From contig NC_136019.1 in assembly GCF_048128805.1 (NCBI RefSeq), forward strand, positions 13,300,405 through 13,364,404: a DNA stretch of 64,000 bases. The letters are read 5' to 3'. The notes beneath the pieces were generated by a model. The model saw only the letters and a list, made by a program, of their open reading frames with translations. It did not search any database and had not been told where the DNA came from. The first letter of the stretch is position 1, and the number at the start of each line of letters is the position of its first letter. Source of the stretch: Centroberyx gerrardi (lineage: Eukaryota; Chordata; Actinopteri; Beryciformes; Berycidae). The translations under genes were made by a program, and so were the position numbers. Below, piece after piece: positions 1-27,520 of this stretch.

Positions 1-1872
1 AGGGGAGTAGATGTACACACATGGGTCTTATAAGCCAAGCTGGAAGTGATGAGCAAGAGTTAAAGGTTAACCCTCTCTAGGCAGTAGTTATTTTTTTTCA
101 ACCTGCAGACTCAAACAGGAAATATGATCTTCATCTAGATCTATAGATAGATAGATAGATGTGTATGGTCACTATACCCTCCTCCTCTCTTTCCTTGCCA
201 ACATTCTCCACCTCTTGGCCCCCCGCCCCCCCAAGGCATTGGGCAGTTGCTGAGTGTGTAGACGGGGGGGAAACTTTACGGCAGATCGATGTGCTGATGC
301 ATACGCCATGTCTTCTGCTGCGTGAGGGGAAAGGCAGCAAGGCAGAACCACGGCCATGCAGAAGCCACGGCTCTACACTCGGCCCTATCTCTGTGCCGAA
401 AAATTCACTTTGAAGCACAACGACTTGCTGTGGCACTGAAAAAGAAGAGCTAATTTCTGTCAGCTGTCTGAGATTTGAACACGGACTGAAATAATGTCCT
501 TGTAGGTATTTCCTATATCAAGAAATATGAGAATATTTTATATTCTCTGCTGCACCAAAACTGGTGGAAAGTATGTGCATTCCAACATTTATTTATTATC
601 GATTTCCAGACTTAAAACTGAAATCAATGACGAACAAATAGATTTCGTAACATACAGCCACTTGGTATGTATGAGGATCACAATTCATCTGTTCCCCCCA
701 CCAAACGCATTATGAAGCTTTTTCTGTCCAGAGCTCTCTAGTTTGACTTTGCTACTTCTAAAAGCTCTGAGCAACTGGTGACATTTTTCTCTACTGCTTG
801 CACCCCCTCCCTCCTCCTCCTCCCCAATACCACTACCACCACAGGTTAAGCTACTAGCTTGAAACTCAAGAGTAACAACGACCAAGAGATCAAGATCACA
901 AGGACACACACAACTCCATAAAGCCATATAATAACACTGGAATGTGAAATAATACCAAATGTGTTGCAATTTCACCATTTGTCCTTAGCACCTCTCCTTG
1001 ATCTTGACCTTGTTTTCATTACTGCACATTCCTTCTCTCTCCCTGAATGTAGTTTGTTGCTTTCTCTCCTTCTGTCTTTCCAGTAAGGCCACTTACTTAT
1101 CTTGCCATATCTCTCTACATATCTCAATACGCACTCCTCTCCCTCCCTACATCAGTATGTATGTGCACAAGCGGTAGCTCTGTCTGACCTGCCTCGTTAA
1201 CAAATGCCCCTAATCCCCTCTGTATTACTAACATGGCCAGATTTAGTTTTACAGGAAAGACATTTAATTATCTCTTCCCCTGGTTGCTGTGCTCCATCCT
1301 CGCTTGTCGCCTTTCTCTGTGAACCCAAATATTTATAAATTACACGCTCTTTCAAGGCTAGACTTTGCCACTTTGCATGTTTCCTTCTCTCGCTCACTGC
1401 ACTGCAAAAACACTCTCAAACAATCTGCCACTGGGGTGAGATTTTTGCCTCCTGGTTTCACCTCATGCACTGCAAAAATATTAACAAGTCATTTAGTAGA
1501 GTCTTAAAATCAGGTTTTCTTGAGAGAGTGAAAGAGCTAATGGAGTGGGATAATTCCACTTGTTAGCAATGGAGTTTGTCTGTTGCAAGAATTTTCTTTG
1601 AACAAGTGACAGTATCATGAAAAAAGGCAGATCATTCTACTCTTTTCAAAATATTGTCAAGGAAAGTCTTCTTTTAATTAGCACTGAAAACAAGTGAAAT
1701 TATCTCACCCCACTGACAGATGTTTTCAAAACTCAAAACCAGATTTGTTAAAATGGAGATTTTTGCAGTGCGTTCCACCACATTTCGGGTTGCGCATCTC
1801 TCTCCCACTTTTCTCCCATTGCACTCTCACCATATCCATTCTTTCCGCTTCTCCTCCACTCCTGTCTCGTAC
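1..1872 (-). other. usp53 intron, unresolved 3' region
   Basis: Between the last recognised usp53 exon and the window edge I see AT-rich intron-like sequence with a short GATA microsatellite at 144-161. One weak exon candidate is at 178-390 (see findings). The rest of the tail and the 3' UTR must lie left of position 1 or in exons I cannot recognise. Confidence 0.5.
144..161. repeat. Short (GATA)n microsatellite
   Basis: About four GATA units. Confidence 0.8.
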
Positions 1873-15517
<13,645 letters not shown>

Positions 15518-16109
15518 CTGTTCAAGAGAAAGAGAGAATACGATTTTAAGACAATTGCAAAATTTTTATTATAAATTTTATGGAAGACATTATGGAGCCT
15601 ATTATCAGTTACTGTATTTCTAGTATGTTTAATTGCCTCATTCATTATTCAACTTTTATGTAGCTGAACAAAACGGTGAGTGGTTCTTTATTAATAGAGC
15701 ACAACTCTAGTCTGAGAAAATCAGCCTTCCCATGCCCAGTTCCAGGTTAGATGTCAAACTGGAAGCTTTCTAGACATGTCAACAAAGCTTAAACATTAAC
15801 TTTTACGAACACCCTTTGCACTGAAGGTCTGTCAACATCAACATCGGAAGCTGCAAACTGCCACTCTGATTCCAATTTGCAAAACAAAAGTATACACAAG
15901 TATACATAATAGATTATGACGTTTAAATGAAAAAAAAAAATTAAGAATAATGTTGGACAGAAACTATCCACACTAGAGCCGATTTTGCATGTTGAGTCTC
16001 ATTGAACTCCTACTCATTCATTTTGAACTGCACATTAGGCATATAGGTTAAAAAAGAGATTGGGACCACACAACATTGTGGTACCATTGACTCTATAGTA
16101 TAAATGTGA

Positions 16110-16240
16110 GTTCAAGTTCAACTATATTTGTCCCAGAGGACAATTTGAGGTGCAACAAGCTGGTACATAAAAACACATAACATGAAGACACAGCAAATCA
16201 AAACACATGCATAAAAATACCAACCCCATCAACAACCAAA
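16110..16240 (-). mobile_element. 3' tail of a non-LTR retrotransposon
   Basis: On the minus strand, TTGCACCTCAAATTGTCCTC then TGGGACAAATATAGTTGAAC and TTGAACTC resemble fish LINE 3' ends of the form GGACAATAAAGTTGAACTTGAACT. The 5' limit is unclear. Confidence 0.45.
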
Positions 16241-17833
16241 AACAACAACAGTCATCACTACTCTATGAATGGGCCACACTATATCCAGGAGGCCAATGGA
16301 CACTGGTGTGAAGGAGTGTAAATGTGATGCCTGCAGCTTGATTCTATTAAGGTTTCAATAGCTTGTTATACTGTATCTCACCTCTGGTAGAAATCTTCAC
16401 TTTTTAGCAGTCACATTATTATATTATTATTATAATCACATCTCTATAGGAGCTTAGGAGTCAACCTCCAACATTAGCTGCCCTAAAGATGATCTGCTGT
16501 CAACACTTTACTTTAGGAAAATTTTGGCCCTAGCATGAAACAACATAGCCTGGGTTTACACTGCCATGTTTTCATGTGTTAAAACTAGTATTGACTTCAC
16601 CTTGACTAGGTTTTCAAAATAAAAGTGTTGAGTCATAACTCCAGATCAGAGCCCAAACCGATATTGATGGTTGAGTGAAACATTGCTTTAAGTTTCTTTT
16701 TTTCCCCCATTTTGTCAGTTTGCCTGGCATATTCATTCTTTTAGCAACTAAGCAACAGACTACAAAAGAAGGCTGGCCTGACCTATTTTTTGAAAAACAT
16801 GACAAGAGCAGCAGAGCACATTATAACAATCCACTGAAGGTGTAGTTCAATTTATGATTCCTACTTGCAACCCAAGCAACAACAACAAAAATGCAGAGTA
16901 CAACTATGAAAGTAGAGTTGTTTAAACAAACAATACTTTTGACAGGCTGTTTGTCTGCACCATGTGGCTTGGCAGGTTGTGCACTGGTTCAGTTTGATGG
17001 ATGAGTATGATTGTACTGATTCAGTCAAACCTGTGTCAGGGTTATTAGGTTAGCAAATACCTCAAAAGGGACATATAGTCACAGTGTGTCAGTTCTAAAC
17101 ATGTTTAATCTGAGCTTTATATGATTTTCTTTTATGACGTTCTAAATTATAATAAGGTTCTGCTATGACTTTATGGAGAACTGAATGCATAGCATAGCGG
17201 AAAGACTTCCAGTACAAAAGAAGTGCCAAGAACAGACAGTGAGCAATAGTTTCTTGTGTGGCACATGGTGATTCATCCTCTTTTAGCACCACGACACCTA
17301 AAAAAATAACCTCAGTGAGTGAACTTAAAATCTTCTGCTATTCAGAGTAAAGGCATGAAATACTGCCCTAGTTTGCACAAACAATGAAACTTCCCTTTTG
17401 TGGCAGTCTCCAGAACCCTCCAAAGTTTCAGCCAAAACCAGTTGGACAGCATTTCCATCCTGGTATTTCAGGAATTCTCAGCTGATCTTGACTTGCAGCC
17501 ATATAGCTAAAGCACAGCAGGTTAATGGTGGAACCAGAAGTTTAGTATTTACATCTTTCCCCAATTCTCCTAAAACAATTCTACTAAACAAGAACTTGCT
17601 AATGTTTCTGCCTCTGTACTTTGCAACTGGACTCCATGGCAACAACATTCCAAGGCAATCACTTAAGCCCAATGTTGCTTAAGAGCTGTTGTCTTCCGGA
17701 TTAGTTTCAGTGCTAGAGGGGCAAGTGGAAAACTATACACTCCTGTACAGCTCACCTTTATGAATGACATCATTTGACCCAACAGGCGTGTTGCTATTGT
17801 GTATAGTGGATCATAAGCCATCTCCAGGCACAA

Positions 17834-18432
17834 CAGGGCTGACATTCAGGTATCGCTGGCCCAACCATTATAACCACTGGCCCACTGGGAACGTTAACGT
17901 TGAACTACCGGTGCACGCACATCTGTTATAAGGAACGTTTGTGAAATGTCATCACATAGTAACGACCATAGCATCGAACCAATTTGGAGACAGTGAGACC
18001 CAGTGCTGGTTTCAATGGCATCTATGCACTTTTTAAGAAAGGCTTCACTTTCTATGGTATGGTATATTTTGAAACATAAATGTTCCTATGAATGATTAAA
18101 ACTTGCAATAACCGTCAATGACATTGGCAAGCTAATTTAACCGAATGTCTCCAAATGCACACTCTGTTTTTGAAAATGATGTCATCACTTCCACAGTGTA
18201 TTACAAGAAATGTCAGTCTTGGTAGACCGCAGTGGCCTAACGTTACCCAGGCAAATTCATAGAATATTTATCGACCACACACCATTATATTACTGCGAGA
18301 AAACTATGTGTTTTGTCTGTTTAGGACTTTGAAATCTACTGGCCCAAGCAGGCTACTTAGAATGTTAATCTACTAATCTAGGTCTGGAAATATGCCTCCG
18401 GGCCAGCGGGCAAATGGCAATGCCGACCCCTG
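17834..18432. mobile_element. Possible degenerate hAT-like nonautonomous element
   Basis: The right end in reverse reads CAGGGGTCGGCATT, like a hAT terminus, and the left end reads CAGGGCTGACATT. GCTGGCCC follows at a similar distance inside both ends. No matching 8-bp target duplication is evident, so this is weak. Confidence 0.3.
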
Positions 18433-19461
18433 TACAAGTTCCATCCATCCATTGTGTAAGCATGCCAACAAATGGAAAAAAAAAAAAAGATATCACTCAC
18501 ATTGTCCAATACGCCCTGGATGAGGAGAGAAACTGATTACCGGTGAAGGGCCTCAATAAATTTCCATTATTCTTAATGCCACTGTGTCATATTTCACATT
18601 ACTTCAGACATCTCCATCACTCCAGGTCAAATCAAATGGTGATCCACATTACAAATCAGTCTTGCATTCAGCCCCTTATTATGGAACGGCATGTAGTGCC
18701 ATTTAAAGATATCATACAAACCTCTAACATGACTGAGCAGCATCTCTTCCATGCCGACGTCCCGGCAAGCATAGAAAATACGCCACATCCCCATGTCCAA
18801 ATAATTTAACATCAAATACGATGGCATGGAGAGTGAAGCCGATGCATGTTTTGGATTGAGCCGCTGCTGACAACAGCAAGAGTAAAGATGGCTCTGCCTT
18901 TCTAGTAGCAGAAATTCTATTGCATTATGGAAGTCTATCTGAAAAACTGCCAGCCTCACTTAGGTTAAACTATCTCTTAGTCTGAGCTAACTTGGCACTT
19001 GCTGACTACAATTGGATGACATGATTTAAAAGATTATGCTCCATTTCTGAAGGGCAAAGATAATCTTTTTTCAACATAAGACAATAACACCAAGTTCCAT
19101 TCAAACAATGCCCTCCCAGGTTTCTCATTAACTCCTTTGGCACATCATACTTAGCAATAATTAACGTTACTGCCACTACTACCACCATTTCATTTTCTTT
19201 TATGATGTGGTGAGGCCATCGCTGAAGAGATAGCCATTTGTTTAGCTTTTTATGCTCCTTACCTTGTAATTCTTTTCAGAAAGAAAATAAGCATTTTACA
19301 CTGGGTTACTGTATAGATGAAATATGAAATATGACACCCCTTGTCAGACAACAACATACCAAAGGGACTGAGAAATTCAGTACAGGACACGCACACATTC
19401 AGACATGGACTGACTGAATAACAATCCACAGAGGATAAAGTGAGACAGAGCTAACCTGCTT

Positions 19462-19503
19462 TGTGTGTGTGTGTGTGTGGGTGTGTGTGTGTGTGTGTGT
19501 GCG
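19462..19503. repeat. (GT)n microsatellite
   Basis: GT units with one GG interruption, in usp53 intron sequence. Confidence 0.95.
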
Positions 19504-22305
19504 TGGAGTTGCAATGGCGATAAGTTGGAAAGAATGATGCACACCGTCTGCACAGGTGACTAAGGACAGGAACATGCTTATTGCTGTTAATATGCTCTTG
19601 TATTATTCAAAGATCTAGAACCAAAAAATGAATTTCAATTTAATGGGTGTATAATGAGAGTAGTCATATGAAATATCTGCTTCCTGGTTTAAGAAACATC
19701 TAGGTGGAGAAAATGACTGTGCTGATTGGCCACAATTTTGTAAACAGGCCGGGTTATGTCATGGCCTAACGTAAGCCAAGATGACTGTCCACACCCTTCT
19801 GTTTCAAGTGTTCGGGGATGAATGACATCATTTTCTTCAGGCTGCATTGTTCCTTATGAGTTTGATCATATTAAAGAAATTTTCTCATAAAACCCCTCTG
19901 GCTTAATATAAATGGGCGACACAAATAAGCTCATTTCAAGGCTAGCTGATGTTGAAATGCTCTTTTCTTTCTGAAACACCAGCCTCTGTGTCTTCAGCCT
20001 TGAACAACAAACTGCATCAAACAGACAAAACTCCACCAACTCGTCATATACGGCACACAAAAAACACTTCATCTCCATAAAAGGACTTTACACTGAACAG
20101 TGCTAGGAGTGTTTCATGACACTCTTGACGCATGACACATGCTTGCGAAACAACCTTTCAGTCATTTCTATCCTTACTATTACAAAAGGAAGCTCCCATA
20201 GAATTGTGTCATCAACACCTGTTACTGTGGGGAATTACTTACAGGTACAAAATAAAACAAACATCACTCTCACTGCAACTCTGGGAACCTGCCAAAGATA
20301 TAATATAGATCTGAACGGAAACCAAACAAAAGGGCTCCAGAAGTCGTTTCACTTTTCAGGATTTCGGAAGTGGCATTGTACAGGAAGCCCACAGTCTTCC
20401 TCTGTAAACAAAGACTTGCTCAGTCGCGTTGAGCGAAGTCCAGGATTGACTCATTTTTTCTTGTCGTAGGGGAAAATGCTAAGGCTAGCACCTTGGAGCA
20501 ATCAGCCAAAGAGTCTGTTGTGCATCAGCAGCTTTGACAGGCTGAGGGAGTCAGTTAGACCTGGACATCTCTGGTGTCAAGGCGTGGGGAGTCTGGTGCT
20601 ATAATTTATCTATTAGTGATGTGTTGATGGATAGCCTCATTAAGAATGATTTAATTGATCTATTTTATATGGTAATGCCAACAGCCTCTGATGGATTGAT
20701 CTGTGGTGAACTGAACCACACTAATTCAACGTCCGTAACAAGAATAAACACAAACACCTTGTGAGAATAGCACACAGAGGGAAGAAGCACTGAAGTATAA
20801 TAAGAGGTATTTGTTGGAGCAATTGAGTGTACAGGTCCAATCTCTAATACCCATTACAACAAACACAGTACTCAGTACACAGTACTGATATAGTATATAG
20901 GGTAATTAGAGTGTTGACATTTCCTGATACGTTATAGTTACATGAAAAACAAAACCTTTCAATATTCTTCACACACTTCATTTGTACATGACTGCCTGCT
21001 CCTAAACCAAATTAATATTTTAGAGGCATCCAGCAACTTTTTCCCCAGTTGCGCCAATCTCTACAATTCTCTCTACATTCCCCTCCTTTTGATCACATCC
21101 AAAATGCTTATACAATTGTCCGTGGGCCATGCATTGCCTTTAAAGTAATCCCTGATCCAACTTTCCCTTGAAAAACCAGAACTTGCCACACAGCATGGCC
21201 CAGCGTTCAGCCTCTCCACAACTTCTGAGATTCTAGCAGTTGAACCATGGTGCACTATGCTTTTTCTCCCATGCAGATCAATACATCATCCCGTCAAGCT
21301 GGTGCATTACACACCTGCATGACAGCTGAGAGTGTCCCTTCCTGTTACTCCTCAACTCTGTCTCAATGTTGATGGATGGCTTTCCTTACTGGGGATAACG
21401 TTCAACAGCAAAACCTCCTCCCATGGGGGGCAAAGTAGTCTGTGATCCCTTTTATTTTTGGTTTATTTTTTCTGTATTTTAACCATTACAATAACTTTCT
21501 TTGAAAAAAAACAAAAAACATTTTACCTAAGGACAAAAAACACTGAGAAGTAACTTGTGTTATGCACTAAAGTGAAAAAATGACACCCACACTAAGTCTG
21601 CACAAAGCAACTATTTTTGAGAAAACTTGACAGCATAATTGGGTGGCATTGGGTCAAAATTAAATTAGTGTGTTGCTAGGGTAGGCCAGTGTTTAAAGTT
21701 GCAGACCTCAATGTGGAATAAATTCTTTGAGCAACAATTTTATTCACAGATGTTTTGGGAACCATTTGCTACAGTTGGCAATTAACTGGACCCGATTATG
21801 CTAACAACTTGGGAAATAGGGGCATAAATTGTATATCCTAATGAATGGAGTAAGAAAAAAACAAATACCAAGCAACGGAACAGGGTTATAAATTGTAGTT
21901 TCAGATATTGTACGACTTCCCTTGCCAGATGCACTCCCCTGAATTCCACTTCAGTGTTCAGCTGTCCACCAGCGTATTTAAAGTCAGTTCCTGGAACATC
22001 TATGATGACAGTGAAGAAGTGGACAAATACTGAGTTTTTCCTACTCTGGATTTAGCCTTGGGAATGGATAAAAATGCTTCCAAGCTTTGGTGCAGCCATG
22101 CAGACGTCTCAACGGTCTGACTCACATGGTAGATGTATGAATGAATTCACAACTCCTTGGGACTTATTTATAGGTGACAACTGACTGTTTACCACCCAGA
22201 CTTCTCTACTTCTACATCTGTGATTTTTGCACACCTACCTAAGTGGTGAACTAAGCATCTGACGCGAAGTAAACAGATTCTCCCCTATGAAATACTTTCT
22301 AGCTC

Positions 22306-22339
22306 TTTGCTGTTGGTATTCTCCAATACCAACAGCAAA
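22306..22339. repeat. Perfect 15-bp inverted repeat with 4-nt loop
   Basis: Arms TTTGCTGTTGGTATT (22306-22320) and AATACCAACAGCAAA (22325-22339) are exact reverse complements around CTCC. Confidence 0.9.
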
Positions 22340-24144
22340 TTCTGATTTTCTATGATTTTCGTGTGCTGCTGATTTTTGTGTCAGTCTCTAGATTTTACTT
22401 AGTAAGACTTGGCAGCGGGCCTAGACACAAAAAGTCTGAAAACATACACAAGCCTGAGCAAAAGCGTCCACTACTTATAACAGAGAGAGTAATGAAACGT
22501 GACCCTGTACGCTAAAGCCCTTAAAATAACAGTGAAACTTGTAAAATTCCCTACAGACTGCAGACACGGTTTAAGCCTCTGGGCAACAATGCAGCGGCCG
22601 TTTCCTGTGTGGGCTTCCTGCACAGAGGCTTGCTGCTTTCCAGCACGCGGACACCACCACGTTCAACCCTGTGAAACTGAACAGGTCACCCACACCGCGC
22701 TGAGTCACCCACTATTCCCTGCTCTGTCCGACAGAGGAAAAGGCAGAACAAAAGCACATGTTCCTGGACCCCATACTGAAAAGACTTTGATTGAAATATA
22801 ACATCCTCTTTTCCACTCTTCAGACTACTTCCCAAATGTCTCCCGGCTTGCAGCTTGCCAATAAATGTCAGTGTGATGATGCTGGCATTTCCCTTCTTTA
22901 CTGAATATATAAATTCAGCTCCAAAAACTAAACGTAGTGTGGCAAAACCACTGGGTCAGGTGTTTTTAAACACACTCTGGCGTAGACTTTGTGTAAGCAG
23001 GGCTTGCATAGCTGCCATAATCTGGCAAAGCGGGCAAACCCTCATCAATAGCTGATGAAGGCTTAGCACATTAGCCAACAGAATGCTTAGTAAATGGAGA
23101 CTTGTTTGTTTCTGTGCATGTGCCGTCAAAAACATAAAAAGTAAAACCCTTGCAGCAGGTATTCTCCCATGCCTGCAAGCACAGAGGTGACATGGAAGGC
23201 TTACTGTCAAAACTGGTTCTTCAGCATGTTTCCATATTTACTTTTTGGGGCCTGAAGAAAATATTCCACAGCTCAAGCATGAGTATGCATGGTAGGATAT
23301 CTACAAGGCAGGTTTCTAACAGCTGATGATCTCACTGCTCCATCATCAAAATGCTCATGAGAGTGAGGTGAGCCTGCTGTACAAGGATCTCATCACGTGA
23401 ATAAATTGTAATGGGAGAAAACGGGTCATAATTTGCATGGGATATCATGTAGTCTATTTGAATTAGTTCTGCTGACTCCTGAATGTTTTCTCCACGTATG
23501 AAACGAGTGTACAAAAACTGCCCAGTATCACCAAAACTCTGTCCACACCAAACCTGAATGAGACTTGGCAGAGAGCGCGAGACGTGCTGATTTCTCTCAA
23601 GGTGTCACAAAACCATAAATTATGAAAGAAGGCTAATATATCTTCTCACATGAGCAAACTAAGCTAAAAAAGCATGTTTCTGAATATTTAAATATTTCCA
23701 ACACTCTCATTAAGCTATATCATATTCAAAATAACGTTCACGAGGCGTCACTTTGACCTGCCTTTTGTTACACCCTTCAATATTTAATAATAAAAACCTA
23801 CAGAGAGCAGTAAACAGCGGCGCGACAGGGGACGACTCCATATCGTTTCATAAGGAAATAACAGCAGTAAAGCAAATTCAGCTCTTTAAACCAAGTCTGA
23901 AATGACAACACAGATCGTTGACAGCATTTTTAACTTCCCTAAAACAAATTTTGTAAACTGACAAGTGTGCTAAAAGCTACACGACCGACGAGATGCTACT
24001 GACGCCAGGCCTACCTACCTGGTTTCAGACTTACCTGAGTTTCAGGTAGGGCTACATTTCCGCCATGCGTATTGCTGCGACAATAATACGGCTTAAAAAG
24101 TTTGAAGAACCACTCAAATCAAACTTAAATAAAGAGTCACTCAC

Positions 24145-24500
24145 CTCGGAGCGGACAATAACTCCAGTGTGATAATATCCTCCAGTGTGGATAGACGCGA
24201 GTTGGGATATTTTGGCTGAGTTTCGGTGGAGAGGAACTGAGAAGCCGTGGCAGACGCTGGTTCAAATTTACTTGAGGGAGGAGGAGGCGTTGAAAACTAA
24301 AACACCAACCAGAAAACAAAGTGTTGGCTGTCCGCCGCCGAAACTTCACTGTCACCGCCTTTTGCAGAACCGTCCCTCTTTTAGAAATTCCACTTCGGAC
24401 ACAGCAGCCGTCCCCATTCACTTGCGGTGTATTCCGGTTTTTGGAGGCGTGCGGTTCTGTTGCAGTTGGCTGATGCGCGGCGGTAGTGAGCAATGGTCGA
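24145..24500 (-). other. usp53: usp53 noncoding first exon and CpG-rich promoter region
   Basis: A consensus donor GAG|GTGAGT lies at 24143-24144. Upstream on the sense strand is a GC-rich, CpG-containing segment of a kind not seen elsewhere in the flanking 10 kb. No TATA box is evident, as usual for a CpG promoter. The right limit is approximate because the transcription start cannot be read. The first intron would run to 15518, about 8.6 kb. A second good donor, CTCAG|GTAAGTC, at 24033-24034 could give a longer or alternative first exon. Confidence 0.55.
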
Positions 24501-24628
24501 CTTCGGCACCTGAAATACTGGATTAGTGATGTTTTCAGAGCTGCGAGGTCAAACCCCGCCTCTTCAACACTGTATTTACTGCAGTCTCTTGGAGCCATGC
24601 TACTGTACACTACTGCCACAGCTACAGT

Positions 24629-24660
24629 ACACACACACACACACACTGACACAGACACAC
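24629..24660. repeat. (AC)n microsatellite
   Basis: Interrupted AC units about 130 bp upstream of the usp53 CpG-rich region. Confidence 0.9.
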
Positions 24661-27499
24661 TGCATTTGCAGAGCACCAGCCTTGGCAGTCTCGTTAATGT
24701 TGCTTTATGTTGCAGGAGTTTGCAACCCACTTGTGTGTAGCCTACTTGCTTGGTGCTTGGTGTTAGTTGCCAACTTCATATATATATATATATAAATATA
24801 AATGCATATCAATATGTTTAGAAATATGTTTCAAAATGAACAAAAATTGTTTAAAAAAATGTACATGTAAATATATTTCATCCAAAATATATTTTGTACA
24901 GAGGGAATAACTGATATCATGTAAACTGTGAATTTACGACATAAAAATGTATGCCAACTTATAAAAAATGGCTAAACTCTATTCTGGGAATAAAAAGGCG
25001 AGTAAACTGGGTTTAGGTGAGTTTATTCTTTACTACATTCCTGTTGAAGTGTGTCCAAAATATATTAGCCTATATTTAGCAGTATAATAAAATATATGCA
25101 TGTATTTATAGATAGTATAAATATACAGAAATAAATTGCTTAATATTCTAAGCTGTAGCCTATATATAGCCTAAATTTCAAATGTAGATGTGCATGTATG
25201 GATTGCAGTATGGCTGTGTAGGAAATAATTAAACACGCTTTTAGGGGTGTTAAATATTTACGTGCACTTGGTTATGCCACAGCAATGCGGTGACAATTAT
25301 AACACTGCTAGATGATTATAAAGAACAGAGAGCAGAGGAATGTGATGTAAGGCTCTTGTTACCCAAACACCATCTGCCTGATCCTGTTACATAAAGAAAG
25401 CAATGAAAAGGATGTACAATTAAAGCTTTTCTCCCCTTTTCAGTGGCAAGGGACGACTGACTGTAATAGCTCTCACGTCACGCCCAAGGTTTCCACCAGG
25501 CTGCCCACATTTTTTATTTGGAGTAAGTATACTTTCCTCAAGATGTGTTAAAGTATACAAGATATATTACTATAAAAGCATAAGCTTTTAATGTCAAATT
25601 CATATAGACCTCTTTAGTTTTTTTCTCAAACCACCTATTCCCTTGGTAATAACATTTTAACTTTTAAGACTGAACACAATTTTGACACAGTTTATATGGC
25701 TGAATGCACATGTTCAGGTATTGTGACTTTATTTTGTTTGATTGCCATGGAAAAGGAATTTGCACAATATTTATAACAAGCACTCTTGCTGATTTGCAAA
25801 GGTCAGCCATCTGTTTCTCCATGACTCCCAAATTCAGAAGCCCTGTGAATGTCATTGTACAGATTCCACATTGGCCTTTTAAGAAGCATTTGAGAAACTA
25901 GTTTGTGCTCTCAACTTAATTTGGGCTAAATATCTTTGGAGCAAATTCAATTCTGTGCAGCTTTGTGTCACCCTCTATCGACCACTTAAACGCAGCGTAG
26001 ATCTTCCTTTAGATAAGACCCGTAATCAGCTGTAAAATCAACTATGTGCTAATCATTTTCACCCAGGCCATAGGTCCAACACGCTTTGTATTGAAGAAAA
26101 ACATTGGGTTTCAAAGAAATCAGCACAATCAGTGAGTGTGGCTGAGGAAACTGGACGCAGCGATCGAGTGTGTGGTGAGGGGTTACGGAGTATCAGAGCG
26201 GCCCAGGCTTTCCCCAGGAAGTAGTTGAAAGGGCCCATCGAGGAGACAATGACTTTTCCCTCCGCACGCATTTCCTCGGGGGACATATAATGCTTCCTCT
26301 TAGAATATGGAGCAAGTTTGGGAGTGTGTTAATCATTGTAAGTGATGTGAGCTTAAAGGCCTCGCTGCCAAGGTGTTTGACCTATCTGTCCAATTGTCAA
26401 TTCAAAACCTATAGAGTGGGTTTTCAGTCTGGCTAGAAACTGCATGTGCATTCTGCTACATACTTTGTTGATACTTTGAAAACCTTGTAAGCAAAGTGAA
26501 AGCACACAGAAAACAAACACTTTCTTAAACAGAAAACAGACACTTTAATTTGAACAGCAGCCATTTTGGAGGGTTGATGTTATTATAACAGGATACGAAT
26601 CACTCTCAAAGAAAAATAATTCTGTTTCTTTACTCATAAGACAGGATTAAGTAAGTATTTTGCAATCAGCATGATGCTCCGAGCTCACACAGAGAAGTAA
26701 TGTGTTTTGAAGCTCCCCCTGTCCATGTTGGACACTCCCACCTCACTTTGAAGTGCTGCCAGTGAATATCTTATATTCCATATACATTATGGATCAGACA
26801 GCTCAAGCAAAAGCAGGCCTTTTGCAAGTTTCACAAATTTAAACTTTTTTTGTGACCTTGGTGGACAGTTTGCATTACAGCAGCTGAATCTACCAATTTG
26901 TGCCCGGTCAGCACTGCTGCCCAACACCGAGCCAAATGTCCAAAAATGACCGTATCGTTGCAGTGTGTGCATTGACAGGCCATTGCCCGGCCGGCATGCA
27001 CTGTGAGTGACTTCTGCAGAATAATGGCTCATTGGTTTCCTATTGTTTCTGGATGTGGATTATTCATTGTTATCCCCAGATTTGTCTGCTTGTCCTAGGC
27101 TTTGCCACTTTGCAACTCCAAGCTTGCATTTGTAACTTTGCAAGTTTATGAAGTGAGTATTCTAACTGGATTCCCTAAGGATGTGGGAATATACCTTGCT
27201 GAATGTCAGACCAAACTGTTCTTGATCACAAATCTAGCGGTCTAGCAAACTACCGATCCTATATAACTTTGATTCTGTTGTGAAGGGCATTTTAATTTAA
27301 GATTAATTAGCAAGAGTTTGCCAGCGCTGCAAGGAGACAGTGCACACAGTAAACGCCCCGCTGAGAGTTGGTGCCGTTGCCCTGGCTCCTCACCTTGAGA
27401 AAGCCCCAATGAACAGCAAGAGATTTGCTGAACACAGCTCAAATGACAAACCGTATACGTCCTCTGTCTGCCCACGTAGCCCTCTGTGCAAATTCCCCC

Positions 27500-27520
27500 A
27501 ATAATAATAATAATAATAAT
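27500..27520. repeat. (AAT)7 microsatellite
   Basis: Seven uninterrupted trinucleotide units, intergenic. Confidence 0.95.

Larger units (their letters stand above)
15518..24144 (-). other. usp53 first intron (5' UTR intron)
   Basis: An 8.6 kb intron between the noncoding first exon and the leader/ATG exon. It contains a LINE-type 3' tail near 16110-16240, a possible degenerate hAT-like element at 17834-18432, a (GT)n tract at 19462-19503 and a perfect hairpin at 22306-22339. No further exon was recognised. Confidence 0.55.

Noticed and set aside
24137..24730. 197-codon minus-strand frame over the usp53 CpG-rich region
   Set aside because: No domain and partly AC-repeat derived. It crosses the consensus GTGAGT donor and is best explained by GC-rich promoter sequence.
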